Source of the DNA: Bacillota bacterium
GTDB lineage: Bacteria; Bacillota; DSM-12270; Thermacetogeniales; Thermacetogeniaceae
Direction of reading: 5' to 3'
Assembly (NCBI GenBank): GCA_029907475.1
Contig: JARYLU010000003.1
Span: 62,001-126,000, forward strand
DNA length: 64,000 bases
The position numbers and the translations under genes were made by a program. Positions 19,780 through 29,219 of this stretch are shown here, one piece after another. The stretch's first letter is position 1. Every line of letters begins with the position of its first letter. The notes beneath the pieces were generated by a model. It was not told the origin of the DNA. It did not search any database and saw only the letters and a list, made by a program, of their open reading frames with translations.

Positions 19780-21492
19780 GTGAAATGGTTTTTAAATCTT
19801 AAAACTGCAACCAAATTAATTTCGAGCTTTGTCATCGTTGCCCTGCTGATTGGTCTTGTGGGCTTAATAGGGATCAATAATATGCAAAAAATCAATCAGG
19901 GCACGACAGCTATGTATGAGGAAATGTTGAAACCGACGCAAGTTCTTGCGAACATTCGGAAGAACCTGTTAAAGGCCCGGGTAGATATGCTGCTTATTTC
20001 GTATAGCGGCGATGCTTCAGAAATTTCAGAGGCAGTGGCAAATCTTGATAAACTCGCACAAGACAATGATAGACTGGAAAAGGAATATACTGCCGGTGTT
20101 CTCACCCAGGATGAAAACATACTGTTAAATGAATTCCGTGAATATTTAAATCAGTATCGAACCCTGCGCGGTGAAGTCATTAGCTTTGCCCAGGAAGGTA
20201 AAAGAGCGGAAGCGATCCTTGCGTACAAAGAAATTTCCGGAGTCATCGACCAAACTGAGGAGAACCTCAACAAATTAATTGATCTGAAGGAAAAAATGGC
20301 CAATCAAACCAAAGCGGAAAGCGATCTTTTGTTCGCAAAATCCCTTAAGTCCATGATCTTTCTTACCATCCTCGGATTCCTCCTCGCAATTGCTTTCGGT
20401 GCAATCATCAGCCGGGTGATTACCCGCCCCTTGAAGCAGGGAGTCGCCTTTGCCGAGGCCGTGGGCGCCGGAGACCTCTCCCAAAAGATCGACCTTGATA
20501 CGAAAGACGAGCTGGGAACCCTTGCCCGGGCCCTGAATAACGCGGTTCAAAACGTGCAAAAGCTGATCAAAGAGGTAATGGACAACGCAGGCAGCTTGAG
20601 CGCCTCCAGCCAGCAACTCTCCGCAACGGTGGAGGAAATCTCAGCCCAGACCCAGAACGTCAACGCCCGCGCCCAGGAAATCGCGGCAGGGACGGAGGAA
20701 ACCAGCGCCTCAACAGAAGAGATGAGCGCCTCAGGGCAGGAAATCGTAAAGGCCATCGGCCAGCTTGCCAGGAAAGCCGAAGAAGGAAATCTTGCCGCAA
20801 AAGAAATCGAATCACGGGCCGGGGGAATGAAAAAGGGCGCGGAAGAATCAAGAGAAATTGCCAGGTCCCTGTATGGAGAAAAACAGGCCTCGATCCTGAA
20901 AGCCATCGAAGAAGGAAAAGTGGTTGCGGAAATCGGAAAGATGGCCGGAGTTATTTCGGAAATCGCGAGCCAGACCAACCTCTTGGCCCTCAATGCTGCA
21001 ATTGAGGCCGCCCGCGCCGGAGAGCAGGGCCGGGGCTTCGCCGTCGTGGCCGAAGAGGTGCGGAAACTGGCCGAGCAGTCCTCGGCAACCGTTTCCAACA
21101 TCCAGACAGTAATCAAGCAGGTTCAGGAAGCATTCCGGAACCTGTCCGAAAACGCCGGGGAACTCTTAAAGTTCATCGACGAGAAGGTCACCCCCGACTA
21201 CGAGATTCTGGTGCAGACAGGCATCCAGTACCAGCAGGACGCCGGGCTCGTGGCAAGCCTCGTCTCCGACTTTGCCGCCAGCACCCAGCAGATGATGGCG
21301 TCCATCGAGCAGGTCAACAAGGCCATTGAGTCCGTGGCCGCCTCAGCAGAACAGGCCGCTTCCGGTTCCCAGGAAATCTCACTCAATGTCACGGAAACTG
21401 TAAAAGCGATTGAAGAGGTGGCGAGGGTAGCGCAGGAACAGGCAAGCCTTGCCCAGGGGTTGAATGTGATGGTGCAGCGGTTTAAAATTTAA
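19780..21492 (+). CDS. Methyl-accepting chemotaxis protein
   Basis: About 570 residues. TM1 ([19 protein letters not shown]) is followed by an extracytoplasmic four-helix-bundle sensor of about 170 residues, TM2 ([19 protein letters not shown]), a HAMP linker, and a long cytoplasmic signalling coil whose hairpin tip contains [23 protein letters not shown] at 19780 follows AAGGAGGGG; the longer upstream frame reads through the repeat and is rejected. It should signal through CheW and CheA; the ligand is unknown. Because repeat copy B ends about 20 bases before the start, its 5' region is largely repeat sequence. Confidence 0.95.
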   Translation: MKWFLNLKTATKLISSFVIVALLIGLVGLIGINNMQKINQGTTAMYEEMLKPTQVLANIRKNLLKARVDMLLISYSGDASEISEAVANLDKLAQDNDRLEKEYTAGVLTQDENILLNEFREYLNQYRTLRGEVISFAQEGKRAEAILAYKEISGVIDQTEENLNKLIDLKEKMANQTKAESDLLFAKSLKSMIFLTILGFLLAIAFGAIISRVITRPLKQGVAFAEAVGAGDLSQKIDLDTKDELGTLARALNNAVQNVQKLIKEVMDNAGSLSASSQQLSATVEEISAQTQNVNARAQEIAAGTEETSASTEEMSASGQEIVKAIGQLARKAEEGNLAAKEIESRAGGMKKGAEESREIARSLYGEKQASILKAIEEGKVVAEIGKMAGVISEIASQTNLLALNAAIEAARAGEQGRGFAVVAEEVRKLAEQSSATVSNIQTVIKQVQEAFRNLSENAGELLKFIDEKVTPDYEILVQTGIQYQQDAGLVASLVSDFAASTQQMMASIEQVNKAIESVAASAEQAASGSQEISLNVTETVKAIEEVARVAQEQASLAQGLNVMVQRFKI

Positions 21493-21549
21493 CCTATTCC
21501 TGTCAACCGGAATTGAATTTAAAAAAAAGAAAAACTGTTCACTGTTGAT

Positions 21550-21577
21550 ATGGGGATCGGTGATCCCCATTTTTTGT
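21550..21577 (+). terminator. Intrinsic terminator after the chemoreceptor gene
   Basis: A 9-base perfect stem ATGGGGATC / GATCCCCAT with a 3-base loop, followed by TTTTTTG. Confidence 0.85.
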
Positions 21578-21684
21578 TCTCCTGGTGTTTTAATCTAAAC
21601 TGACCGGGCTTTGACTACCTGTTTCCGGGGTGGCCGAAGGTGTGCTTGCGAAAACAGACGCGCGACCCGGGAACGAAGAAAGGT

Positions 21685-21713
21685 TTGCCAAGGCTTGGGG
21701 GGTGTGCTATAAT
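21685..21713 (+). promoter_or_regulatory. Sigma-A promoter for rpmE
   Basis: TTGCCA at 21685-21690, a 17-base spacer, and TATAAT at 21708-21713 preceded by an extended TGC. It lies 30 bases before the rpmE start. Confidence 0.65.
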
Positions 21714-21743
21714 AATGCGTTGGTGGGCATGGAGGTGAAAACA

Positions 21744-21944
21744 ATGAAAGAAAAAATTCATCCGAAATACACCAAAGCGGTGATTACGTGTGCCTGCGGG
21801 GCCAGGTTTGAGGTTGGCTCCACCAGGTCGACCATGAAGGTCGAGGTTTGCTCTAACTGCCATCCCTTTTATACGGGAACGAGACAGCGGGTGGTTGAAA
21901 AGGGCGGTCGTGTCGAGAGGTTCCGCAAGAAGTACGGGCGCTAA
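21744..21944 (+). CDS. rpmE: Ribosomal protein L31 (zinc form)
   Basis: A 66-residue protein, [19 protein letters not shown]..., with the zinc cysteines CACG and CSNC, so it is the zinc-containing C+ paralogue. The ending [11 protein letters not shown] is typical. ATG at 21744 follows GGAGGTG. It begins the rpmE-DUF1385-prfA-prmC cluster, probably driven by the promoter 30 bases upstream. Confidence 0.97.
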   Translation: MKEKIHPKYTKAVITCACGARFEVGSTRSTMKVEVCSNCHPFYTGTRQRVVEKGGRVERFRKKYGR

Positions 21945-21999
21945 AAAGGGTGGCAGGGGTGCTGCTCTTTTTTCGCGCCGGATAAAGGGGGCCCGGTGC

Positions 22000-22872
22000 T
22001 TGGCAAAAGATGCTGATGCTCCTTTTCAATACGGCGGGCAGGCGGTAATCGAAGGAGTCATGATGCGGGGCCCGCGCGCGGTTGCGGTTGCCGTCAGGGT
22101 AGGGGATGAAATCCTTGTCGAGCGAAAGGAATACCTTCCGTGGGCGGAGTCCTTTCCTTTTTTGAAGTGGCCGCTCATCCGGGGGACGGCGGTTTTGGTC
22201 GAGTCCCTGGTTCTCGGGATGCGCGCCTTGAACCTTTCAGCATCCCTGATTGCCGGAGAAGAGGAAGGAGAGGGCCTGAGCCCATTTGAGCTCGGACTGG
22301 CGGTGGCCGTCGCCCTGGGCCTGACGGTCGTTCTTTTTATCCTCCTTCCTGCTTGGGTCGGGCACCTGACCCGGTTCTGGTTGGGGGCCTGGGGGCAAAA
22401 TACAATCGAAGGGGTTACCCGGCTGGGAATTTTTCTGGCCTACCTGGTGGCGATCGGCTGTTTTCAAGAGATCAGGCGCTATTTTCAATACCACGGCGCG
22501 GAGCACATGGTTATTAACACTTTTGAGGAGGGGGCGGGCCTTACGGTAGCGGAGGCTGCAAAACGCTCTCCCCTCCATCCCAGTTGCGGCACCTCCTTTT
22601 TGCTGGTTGTGCTGGTTGTCAGCATTTTCGTTTTCGCCTTACTCGGGAATGGGCCGTGGTGGTGGAAATTCGGGGCGCGCCTTTTGCTGCTTCCCCTTGT
22701 TGCCGGTTTGGGATACGAATTTATCCGCTACGCGCGGCGCCACCGGCGGGGACTGGGAGCGCTGATCCTGCCCGGCCTGTGGCTTCAGAAGCTGACGACC
22801 GGCCAACCTGACGCAGACCAGCTCGAAGTGGCAATTTTGGCTTTCCAGAACGTGCTCCCTAAAGATGAGTAA
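22000..22872 (+). CDS. DUF1385 integral membrane protein
   Basis: About 290 residues. It opens with the family hallmark [15 protein letters not shown] and has the conserved segment [13 protein letters not shown] with histidines, suggesting metal binding. Four or more membrane spans follow ([51 protein letters not shown]). The biochemical role is unknown, but the gene is often next to prfA in Clostridia. TTG at 22000 follows AAAGGGGG and gives the usual short N-terminus; a longer frame that begins inside rpmE is rejected. Confidence 0.85.
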   Translation: MAKDADAPFQYGGQAVIEGVMMRGPRAVAVAVRVGDEILVERKEYLPWAESFPFLKWPLIRGTAVLVESLVLGMRALNLSASLIAGEEEGEGLSPFELGLAVAVALGLTVVLFILLPAWVGHLTRFWLGAWGQNTIEGVTRLGIFLAYLVAIGCFQEIRRYFQYHGAEHMVINTFEEGAGLTVAEAAKRSPLHPSCGTSFLLVVLVVSIFVFALLGNGPWWWKFGARLLLLPLVAGLGYEFIRYARRHRRGLGALILPGLWLQKLTTGQPDADQLEVAILAFQNVLPKDE

Positions 22873-22895
22873 GTATAGTAAAGGAGGTGAGGAGG

Positions 22896-23987
22896 GTGCT
22901 GGAAAAACTTGACGCTTTAGAGGCCGAGTATGTCGAATTGGAACGTATGCTCAGCGATCCGGGGGTAATCTCCGACCGGGAAGCCTGGCGAAAGATTGCG
23001 AAGAGTCATGCCGAGTTGACGGAGGTCGTGACCATTTACCGGACTTATAAGCGGGTTTGCGGGGAGATGAAGGATACGAAGGCTTTGTTGGAGGAAAAAA
23101 TCGAACCAGATTTAAGGGACCTGGCCGAGGCAGAACTTGAAGAACTGCAGGAGAAGAAAGAAGAGCTGGAGGAAAGGTTAAAGATTCTGCTCCTGCCGCG
23201 GGACCCCCGTGACGAGAAAAACGTAATTATGGAAATCCGGGCCGGCACCGGGGGAGAGGAGGCCGCGCTCTTTGCGGCGGAGCTTTTCCGGATGTACGGA
23301 CGTTACGCCGAAAGGCAGGGGTGGGGGGTCGAAGTTTTGAGCACCCACCCCACCGATATGGGAGGCTTGAAAGAAGTTATTTTTCAGGTAAGCGGAAAAG
23401 CCGTTTTCAGCAAGCTTAAATACGAGAGCGGTGTCCACCGGGTGCAGCGGATTCCGGTTACCGAGTCGGGAGGGAGAATTCATACCTCTGCTGCTACTGT
23501 TGCGGTATTGCCCGAGGCCGGGGAGGTTGACGTGGAAATCAACTCCCAGGACCTGCGAATCGACGTCTTTTGTTCCAGCGGCCCCGGTGGTCAATCGGTC
23601 AACACCACCCAATCTGCCGTCAGGGTTACCCATCTCCCGACAGGAATTGTGGTTACCTGCCAGGACGAAAAATCGCAGCATAAAAACAAAGAAAAGGCCC
23701 TGCGGGTTTTGCGCGCCCGGTTGCTGGACCGCGCCCAGCGCGTCCAGCAGGGAGAAATCTCTACTTTGCGCCGGACCCAGGTGGGAAGCGGAGACCGCAG
23801 CGAGCGCATCAGGACTTATAATTTTCCCCAGGGGAGGGTTACGGACCACCGGATCGGACTTACCCTGTACCGGCTGCCTGCGGTGCTGGACGGGGATTTA
23901 GAAGAAATCATTACCGCCTTGATTACCGCTCAGCGTGCTGAGCAGCTCCAGCAGGAACTCGTTTCCCGGAAAGAAGCAGGAGCTTGA
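22896..23987 (+). CDS. prfA: Peptide chain release factor 1
   Basis: A 363-residue class I release factor that reads UAG and UAA. The catalytic GGQ lies in [18 protein letters not shown], and the PxT-type recognition region is [23 protein letters not shown] at 22896 follows AAGGAGGTGA and gives the normal N-terminus, [14 protein letters not shown] at 22887 would overlap the ribosome site. It is adjacent to prmC, which methylates its GGQ glutamine. Confidence 0.97.
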   Translation: MLEKLDALEAEYVELERMLSDPGVISDREAWRKIAKSHAELTEVVTIYRTYKRVCGEMKDTKALLEEKIEPDLRDLAEAELEELQEKKEELEERLKILLLPRDPRDEKNVIMEIRAGTGGEEAALFAAELFRMYGRYAERQGWGVEVLSTHPTDMGGLKEVIFQVSGKAVFSKLKYESGVHRVQRIPVTESGGRIHTSAATVAVLPEAGEVDVEINSQDLRIDVFCSSGPGGQSVNTTQSAVRVTHLPTGIVVTCQDEKSQHKNKEKALRVLRARLLDRAQRVQQGEISTLRRTQVGSGDRSERIRTYNFPQGRVTDHRIGLTLYRLPAVLDGDLEEIITALITAQRAEQLQQELVSRKEAGA

Positions 23988-24860
23988 ATGACCGGTGGAA
24001 GTCTGCTGCGGGACGGAATGCGATTTTTGAAAGAGGCGGGGATTGGGTCTCCCCGGCTGGAGGCAGAAGTGTTGCTGGCCTTTGCCTGGGGACGAACCCG
24101 CACGGAAATTTTAGTCTATCCCGAACAGAGGATTCCCGCCGGTATTGTCGAAAACTTTTGGGAATTACTGAAACAAAGGGCCAGAGGAGTTCCTGTCGCC
24201 TATTTAACCGGGGAGAAAGAGTTCATGTCCCTATCGTTCCAGGTAAATCCTGCTGTTTTAATTCCCCGCCCGGAAACGGAACTGCTGGCAGAAAGAACCT
24301 TAGAGTTTCTCGCCGGCAGGGAGGAGGGTCACAGACCTCTTGTTGCGGATGTCGGCACCGGTTGCGGGGCGCTTGCGGTCAGCCTGGCTTATTACAACCG
24401 CCGCGTCCGGGTGGTTGCCACAGATATTTCAGGTGCCGCCCTTGGAGTAGCGCGCGCGAACGCCCGGCGACACGGAGTGGAACAACGCATCGAATTCCTG
24501 GCGGGAGATCTGCTGGCTCCCCTGGGCGCCGAGGGGAGGACCGGCCGGGGTACGGCGGTTGTAGCCAACCTCCCTTATATCCCGCGCCCCCTGCTCAACT
24601 CCCTCCCCCGCGATGTCCGGTACGAGCCCCGTATCGCCCTGGATGGGGGAGTTGACGGGCTGGACCTGTACCGGCGCCTCCTTCCCCAGGCTGTCGCTTT
24701 CCTGGCACCTGGCGGTCTGCTGGCCTGCGAAGTGGACCCGGGGCAGGCCCGGGTGCTGGCCGGTTTGCTGGATGAACACGTTTGGAGCGAGGTTCAGGTG
24801 AGCCCGGATTACCAGGGCAGTCACCGGATGGTGACGGCCTTAAAAAGGAAGGAGAAATAG
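23988..24860 (+). CDS. prmC: Release factor glutamine methyltransferase
   Basis: A 290-residue SAM-dependent enzyme that methylates the GGQ glutamine of RF1 and RF2. The SAM site is VADVGTGCGALAVSLA. The glutamine-binding motif, normally NPPY, reads NLPY (VVANLPYIP), a conservative but notable change. ATG at 23988 directly follows the prfA stop, with AGGAG inside the end of prfA, so the two are translationally coupled. Confidence 0.93.
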   Translation: MTGGSLLRDGMRFLKEAGIGSPRLEAEVLLAFAWGRTRTEILVYPEQRIPAGIVENFWELLKQRARGVPVAYLTGEKEFMSLSFQVNPAVLIPRPETELLAERTLEFLAGREEGHRPLVADVGTGCGALAVSLAYYNRRVRVVATDISGAALGVARANARRHGVEQRIEFLAGDLLAPLGAEGRTGRGTAVVANLPYIPRPLLNSLPRDVRYEPRIALDGGVDGLDLYRRLLPQAVAFLAPGGLLACEVDPGQARVLAGLLDEHVWSEVQVSPDYQGSHRMVTALKRKEK

Positions 24861-24861
24861 G

Positions 24862-26142
24862 GTGGCGGAGGAGACACAAGTAATCGCGGCTGTAGTTATT
24901 TTTTTGCTTACCTACGGTTTAATCATTTCGGAAAAGGTGCACCGGGCAGTGGTTGCTCTCGCGGGAGCTGTGCTCCTGGTTTTGCTCGGGATTTTAACGC
25001 AGCACGAGGCGGTTGCCAGCGTTGATTTCAATACCCTTGGCCTCTTGATCGGGATGATGATCATCGTCGGGATCACGAAGCACACCGGTCTTTTCCAGTT
25101 TCTTGCCATCGCGTCGGCACGCCTTGCGCGGGGAGAACCGATCCGGATTCTTCTCATCCTGGCGGCGGTTACCGCAGCTCTTTCTGCCTTGCTCGACAAT
25201 GTCACGACCGTCCTCTTGATCGTTCCTGTGACGATTTCCGTTACCGAGGCGTTAGGTGTTTCTCCCATCCCCTTTCTTTTTGCAGAAATCATCGCTTCGA
25301 ATATTGGGGGAACCGCGACTTTGATCGGGGATCCCCCCAACATCATGATCGGGAGCGCCACCGGCCTTGGTTTTCTGGATTTTGTGAAAAACCTTACCCC
25401 GGTTGTGGTGGTTATTTTTATTGTAACAGCATTCATTTTCTGGCTCCTCTGGGGACGCAATTTAAAGGTTAACGAGGAGCAGAAGGACCAGGTCTTGAGT
25501 TTCGACCCCCGCGCCCAAATTCGGGACTGGCTGCTGCTTAGAAAGAGCCTTTTCGTTTTGGGCGGTGTCATTTCAGGTTTTCTCCTGCACCAGTACCTCC
25601 AATTGGAGTCTGCTACAATTGCCCTCAGCGGCGCCGCCATCCTGTTGATCTTGAGCCGGACCGACCCTGAAGAGGCGCTCTTGACCGTCGAATGGCCGAC
25701 CATCTTTTTCTTCCTCGGTCTTTTTATTGTTGTCGGGGCGCTCGAAAAGGTCGGTGTCATCCATGCGGTAGCAAGGGGCTCCCTGCATCTTACGGGAGGG
25801 AATCTCAAAGCGACTGCTTTCTTGATTTTGTGGCTCTCAGCCTTCGCCTCCGCTTTTGTCGATAATATTCCCTTTGTTGCCACGATGATTCCTTTAATCA
25901 AAGATATCGGGGTTTTAACGGGAATTCCTGTGCTCCCGTTGTGGTGGGCGCTCTCCCTGGGGGCGTGTCTGGGTGGGAACGGAACCCTTATCGGCGCCTC
26001 AGCAAATGTGACCGTCGCGGGGATTGCCGAGCGCAACGGCTACCCCTTTACTTTTCTGGAATACACGAAGGTCGCCTTCCCCCTGATGGTTATTTCCATC
26101 CTTATTGCTCATCTCTACCTTTACTTTTTTTATTTGAGATAA
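24862..26142 (+). CDS. ArsB/NhaD-family (ion transporter superfamily) permease
   Basis: A 426-residue protein with 10-12 hydrophobic spans. Conserved features are ALLDNVTTVLLIVPVT, SNIGGTATLIGDPPNIMIG and the mirrored second half FVDNIPFVATMIPL with GNGTLIGASANV. These inverted-repeat signatures (DN-TT and GGTATLIGDPPN) define the ArsB/NhaD/P-protein group, which moves arsenite, sodium ions or dicarboxylates; the substrate cannot be read. No arsR or arsA is nearby, so arsenite export is not favoured. GTG at 24862 follows AAGGAG, one base after prmC. In Bacillus spoIIR lies near this position. Confidence 0.85.
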   Translation: MAEETQVIAAVVIFLLTYGLIISEKVHRAVVALAGAVLLVLLGILTQHEAVASVDFNTLGLLIGMMIIVGITKHTGLFQFLAIASARLARGEPIRILLILAAVTAALSALLDNVTTVLLIVPVTISVTEALGVSPIPFLFAEIIASNIGGTATLIGDPPNIMIGSATGLGFLDFVKNLTPVVVVIFIVTAFIFWLLWGRNLKVNEEQKDQVLSFDPRAQIRDWLLLRKSLFVLGGVISGFLLHQYLQLESATIALSGAAILLILSRTDPEEALLTVEWPTIFFFLGLFIVVGALEKVGVIHAVARGSLHLTGGNLKATAFLILWLSAFASAFVDNIPFVATMIPLIKDIGVLTGIPVLPLWWALSLGACLGGNGTLIGASANVTVAGIAERNGYPFTFLEYTKVAFPLMVISILIAHLYLYFFYLR

Positions 26143-26206
26143 ACCTGAAAAGATATAAAAGTATTAAGGCAAGGGAAAGCAGGAAATTCTATACGTGGGT
26201 GGTCAT

Positions 26207-27292
26207 ATGGAGAACCGTAAGGAAACACGCGTCCTCCGTGTCGATCCGTCACACCCCGAGCCTGCGGTAATCAGGGCTGCGGCGGAAGTGATCAAGCGAG
26301 GAGGGACCGTGGCCTTTCCGACCGAAACCGTTTACGGATTAGGCGCCAACGCCTTGCATCCGGAGGCGGTGAAGAAAATTTTTCATGCCAAAGGAAGGCC
26401 ATCTGGGAACCCTTTGATTGCGCACATCGCCTCGCTTGACCAGGCCCGCGCCCTTGTTGCGGATTGGCCCCCGGCGGCGGAGGGTCTGGCCCGCAGATTC
26501 TGGCCGGGTCCCCTGACCCTGATCCTGCTTCGCGCTTCCCTGGTGCCGGACGAAGTTACGGCGGGTCTTCCCACCGTTGCCCTGCGCTTGCCGGCCCATC
26601 CAGTCGCCCTTGCCCTGATCGAGGCAAGCGGCGTTCCCATTGCGGCGCCGAGCGCGAACATTTCAGGGCGCCCCAGCCCTACCCGCGCTTCTCACGTCCT
26701 GGCTGATCTGGCAGGAAAAATTGACTTGATTCTGGACGGAGGCGCCACCGAAGTAGGGGTGGAATCTACGATCCTTGACCTGAGCGGGCCGCGTCCCGTC
26801 CTGCTCCGGCCTGGCGGGATCTCGAAGGAAGAACTAGAGGCCACCCTTGAAACGGAAGTCCCTTTACACCCGGCGGTCCTGCAAGGGGTTGCCGGGGAAT
26901 CTCGAGGGGACCTCGATGTTGCACCAAGCCCCGGCACCCTTTTTAAGCATTATGCCCCTGCAGCACGGGTATTGGTGGTCACGGGTACTCCGGAGGAACA
27001 GGTGGTAAAAATAAAAAATTACCTGACCGGCCATCCGGGGGTTCGGGTGGGGGTTCTGGCGACGTCGGAAAATTATTCTTTTTACCAGGCTCAAGGGGTT
27101 ACTCCTGCCCACCTGGAAATCCTGGGGTCCAGGCACTGCCCGGAAGAGATCGCAAACCGGCTTTTCAGCGCCCTCCGGAAATGCGACGAGGTAGGAGTTG
27201 AAGCGATCCTGGTTGAGACGATTCCCGTTGCCGGAATTGGCCTTGCCGTCATGAACCGTTTAACCCGTGCCGCGGAGAACCGTGCTTTATAA
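26207..27292 (+). CDS. ywlC: Threonylcarbamoyl-AMP synthase (Sua5/YwlC type)
   Basis: About 361 residues. The N-terminal YrdC domain (KRGGTVAFPTETVYGLG, AKGRPSGNPLI, PSANISGRPSPT) makes threonylcarbamoyl-AMP from threonine, bicarbonate and ATP for the t6A37 tRNA modification. The C-terminal Sua5 domain (SPGTLFKHYAP to the end) is present, so this is the long Sua5 form. ATG at 26207 gives MENRKETRVL; GTG at 26195 is equally possible. It is followed by mntP and ywlE, as in Bacillus. Confidence 0.95.
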   Translation: MENRKETRVLRVDPSHPEPAVIRAAAEVIKRGGTVAFPTETVYGLGANALHPEAVKKIFHAKGRPSGNPLIAHIASLDQARALVADWPPAAEGLARRFWPGPLTLILLRASLVPDEVTAGLPTVALRLPAHPVALALIEASGVPIAAPSANISGRPSPTRASHVLADLAGKIDLILDGGATEVGVESTILDLSGPRPVLLRPGGISKEELEATLETEVPLHPAVLQGVAGESRGDLDVAPSPGTLFKHYAPAARVLVVTGTPEEQVVKIKNYLTGHPGVRVGVLATSENYSFYQAQGVTPAHLEILGSRHCPEEIANRLFSALRKCDEVGVEAILVETIPVAGIGLAVMNRLTRAAENRAL

Positions 27293-27314
27293 TTCTGGAA
27301 AGGCGGTTTTTCAA

Positions 27315-27896
27315 TTGGACAATTTCCTCATGGTGCTGCTGGTGGCGGTTGCGCTGGGAACCGATGCCTTTTCCCTGGCGCTGGGGATAGGAATGAGCCA
27401 TCCTGCCCGCAACCACATTTTGCGGACCGCCTCTGTAGTCGGGATTTTTCACATTTTGATGCCGCTGGCCGGTGTTTACGTCGGTGCCCTGATCGGCGGG
27501 CTTGTCGGCAAGGTGGCTGTTTGGGTCGGGGGCGGGATCTTAATTATCCTGGGCCTGCGAATGGTCTGGAGCGGTCGCCCCTGGCGGCGCGAGATTTACA
27601 GTTTTCGCGAGGCACGGCACCTCCGGAAAAATTCTTCATCTCAACCTGTTCGGGAGTGGGGGGGCCTCCTTGCTTTAAGCTGGAGCGTGAGTGTCGATTC
27701 CTTCGGCGCAGGTATTGGTTTGGGTGCCTTTATGGCGCGATTTTCCTATACTGTTCTTATTCTTGGCGTTGTGGCCGGGTTGATGACCGCTGCAGGCCTG
27801 GTTTTGGGGCGCTGGTTCACCCGGTGGGTGGGGGACTGGGCCGAAACAATCGGGGGGCTGGTTTTAACAGGAATCGGTCTGAGGCTCTTGTTTTAA
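27315..27896 (+). CDS. MntP/YtaF-like manganese efflux family membrane protein
   Basis: About 193 residues and six membrane spans in two repeated halves, with the acidic signature VALGTDAFSLALGIGM and a matching SWSVSVDSFGAGIGLG in the second half. The MntP/YwlD family exports manganese. TTG at 27315 follows AAAGGCGG; ATG at 27330 is the alternative. The location between ywlC and ywlE matches Bacillus ywlD, which supports the assignment. Confidence 0.85.
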   Translation: MDNFLMVLLVAVALGTDAFSLALGIGMSHPARNHILRTASVVGIFHILMPLAGVYVGALIGGLVGKVAVWVGGGILIILGLRMVWSGRPWRREIYSFREARHLRKNSSSQPVREWGGLLALSWSVSVDSFGAGIGLGAFMARFSYTVLILGVVAGLMTAAGLVLGRWFTRWVGDWAETIGGLVLTGIGLRLLF

Positions 27897-27920
27897 CACA
27901 AATTATTCCGGGAGGTGGTA

Positions 27921-28613
27921 GTGTTGCGGATCTTGTTTATCTGTACCGGAAACACCTGCCGCAGCTTGATGGCCGAGGCTCTAGCCCGGAAAACCTTGCG
28001 CCGCTTCAATCTCGAAGGTCAGGTCGAAGTCGCCTCGGCGGGGCTTGCTGCTTTCCCGGGCTCGCCTGCCAGCCCGGAGGCGCTCGCCGTCTTAACCGAC
28101 GCGGGGCTCGACCTTTCACGGCACCGGGCGGTGCAGTTAACGCGTGAAATGGTTCGCGCTTCTGATTTGATTTTAACGATGACGGCAAGCCAGAAGCGCC
28201 AGTTGTTGGAATCTTTCCCTGAGGCGCACGAGAAAGTGTTTATCTTCAAAGAGTTTCTGGATCTTGGTCCCCAGAAGGAAAAGAAAGGTCCTTTGGTGGA
28301 TCTGATCAAGCGGGTTCAAGAAAAGAGGGAGAAATTCCGGGCAAAACATGGCCGGGTGGTCGGCAGGCTGGAACAGGAAAGATCTGAAATCCTCAAGCGC
28401 CTCCAGGAAATCGAAAATGAACTCACCGCCTGGGAGGACCGCCTTGCGGACGAAATCCGGCCGGAGGTCCGGGAAATCCGAAAGATTGAAACCGAGCTGG
28501 CTGATTACGATATTCCCGATCCCTTCGGGCAGTCCCGCGAGGTTTACAAGCAGTGCGCCCGGGAGCTTGCAGGCATGGTGGAAGAGCTGGCCCGGAAGCT
28601 CAAGCAGAAATAA
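27921..28613 (+). CDS. ywlE: YwlE-like low-molecular-weight phosphatase with internal coiled-coil insertion
   Basis: About 230 residues against the usual 150. The catalytic loop CTGNTCRS (Cys8, with Thr12 as in arginine phosphatases) and the acid loop DIPDPFG (Asp200) are both present. Between them, at about residues 115-194, lies a charged heptad-like helix (RVQEKREKFRAKHG ... LEQERSEILKRLQEIENEL) that normal family members lack. The active-site parts on both sides are intact, so this is a domain insertion, not a fusion at an end. YwlE dephosphorylates McsB-phosphorylated arginines. GTG at 27921 or TTG at 27924 follows GGGAGGTGG. Confidence 0.88.
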   Translation: MLRILFICTGNTCRSLMAEALARKTLRRFNLEGQVEVASAGLAAFPGSPASPEALAVLTDAGLDLSRHRAVQLTREMVRASDLILTMTASQKRQLLESFPEAHEKVFIFKEFLDLGPQKEKKGPLVDLIKRVQEKREKFRAKHGRVVGRLEQERSEILKRLQEIENELTAWEDRLADEIRPEVREIRKIETELADYDIPDPFGQSREVYKQCARELAGMVEELARKLKQK

Positions 28614-28712
28614 CTAACTGGTTGTTTTTGTCAGGCCACAGGAATTCGGAAAAAGAGGAAAAAAAGGACCTAGTGGCGAAATTTTCCCTGGCAGATTTAT
28701 GGGGTGTGAGGA

Positions 28713-29171
28713 ATGCAAGTTGCAATTGGCAGCGATCATGCGGGTTTTCATCTCAAGGAAAGGGTAAAGGAGTATCTTACCTCCCGTCAGATAGAGTTTC
28801 GAGATTTTGGCGTGGACCGTCCCGATCCTGCGGATTATCCCGATATTGCCCGGGTAGTGGCGGAGGCGGTCGCAACCGGAGAGTGCGACCGGGGGGTCCT
28901 TATTTGCGGCACGGGAATCGGGATGGTCATCGCGGCCAATAAAGTACCCGGGATCAGAGCTGCTTTGTGCCAGGATTCTTTTACGGCCCGTGCCGCTCGG
29001 GAGCACAATGATGTCAACATTTTGACCCTGGGCGAAAGGGTATTGGGACCAGGTCTCGCCTGCGAGATTATCGAAACCTGGTTGCAGGCACAGTTTGCAG
29101 GAGGTCGTCATGCCCGCCGGCTTGCAAAGATCCGGTTGATGGAAGAAAAATACTGTTGCAACAAACCTTGA
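28713..29171 (+). CDS. rpiB: Ribose-5-phosphate isomerase B
   Basis: A 152-residue RpiB/LacAB-fold isomerase that interconverts ribose 5-phosphate and ribulose 5-phosphate. SDHAGFHLKE at the N-terminus, the catalytic Cys in LICGTGIGM, and REHNDVNILTLGERV are diagnostic. ATG at 28713 has GTGTGAGG upstream. The order ywlE-rpiB-glyA matches Bacillus. The short C-terminal tail with CCNKP is unremarkable. Confidence 0.95.
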   Translation: MQVAIGSDHAGFHLKERVKEYLTSRQIEFRDFGVDRPDPADYPDIARVVAEAVATGECDRGVLICGTGIGMVIAANKVPGIRAALCQDSFTARAAREHNDVNILTLGERVLGPGLACEIIETWLQAQFAGGRHARRLAKIRLMEEKYCCNKP

Positions 29172-29219
29172 AGCAATAATTACTGTTCGCGTGGTGAAAA
29201 ATAAACAGGGGGTAGGAGA

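Noticed and set aside
24912-26036. A 374-residue open frame on the minus strand
   Set aside because: It is the antisense of the ArsB/NhaD-type permease, whose + strand product has clear family motifs and a good start. The antisense product is low-complexity and basic.
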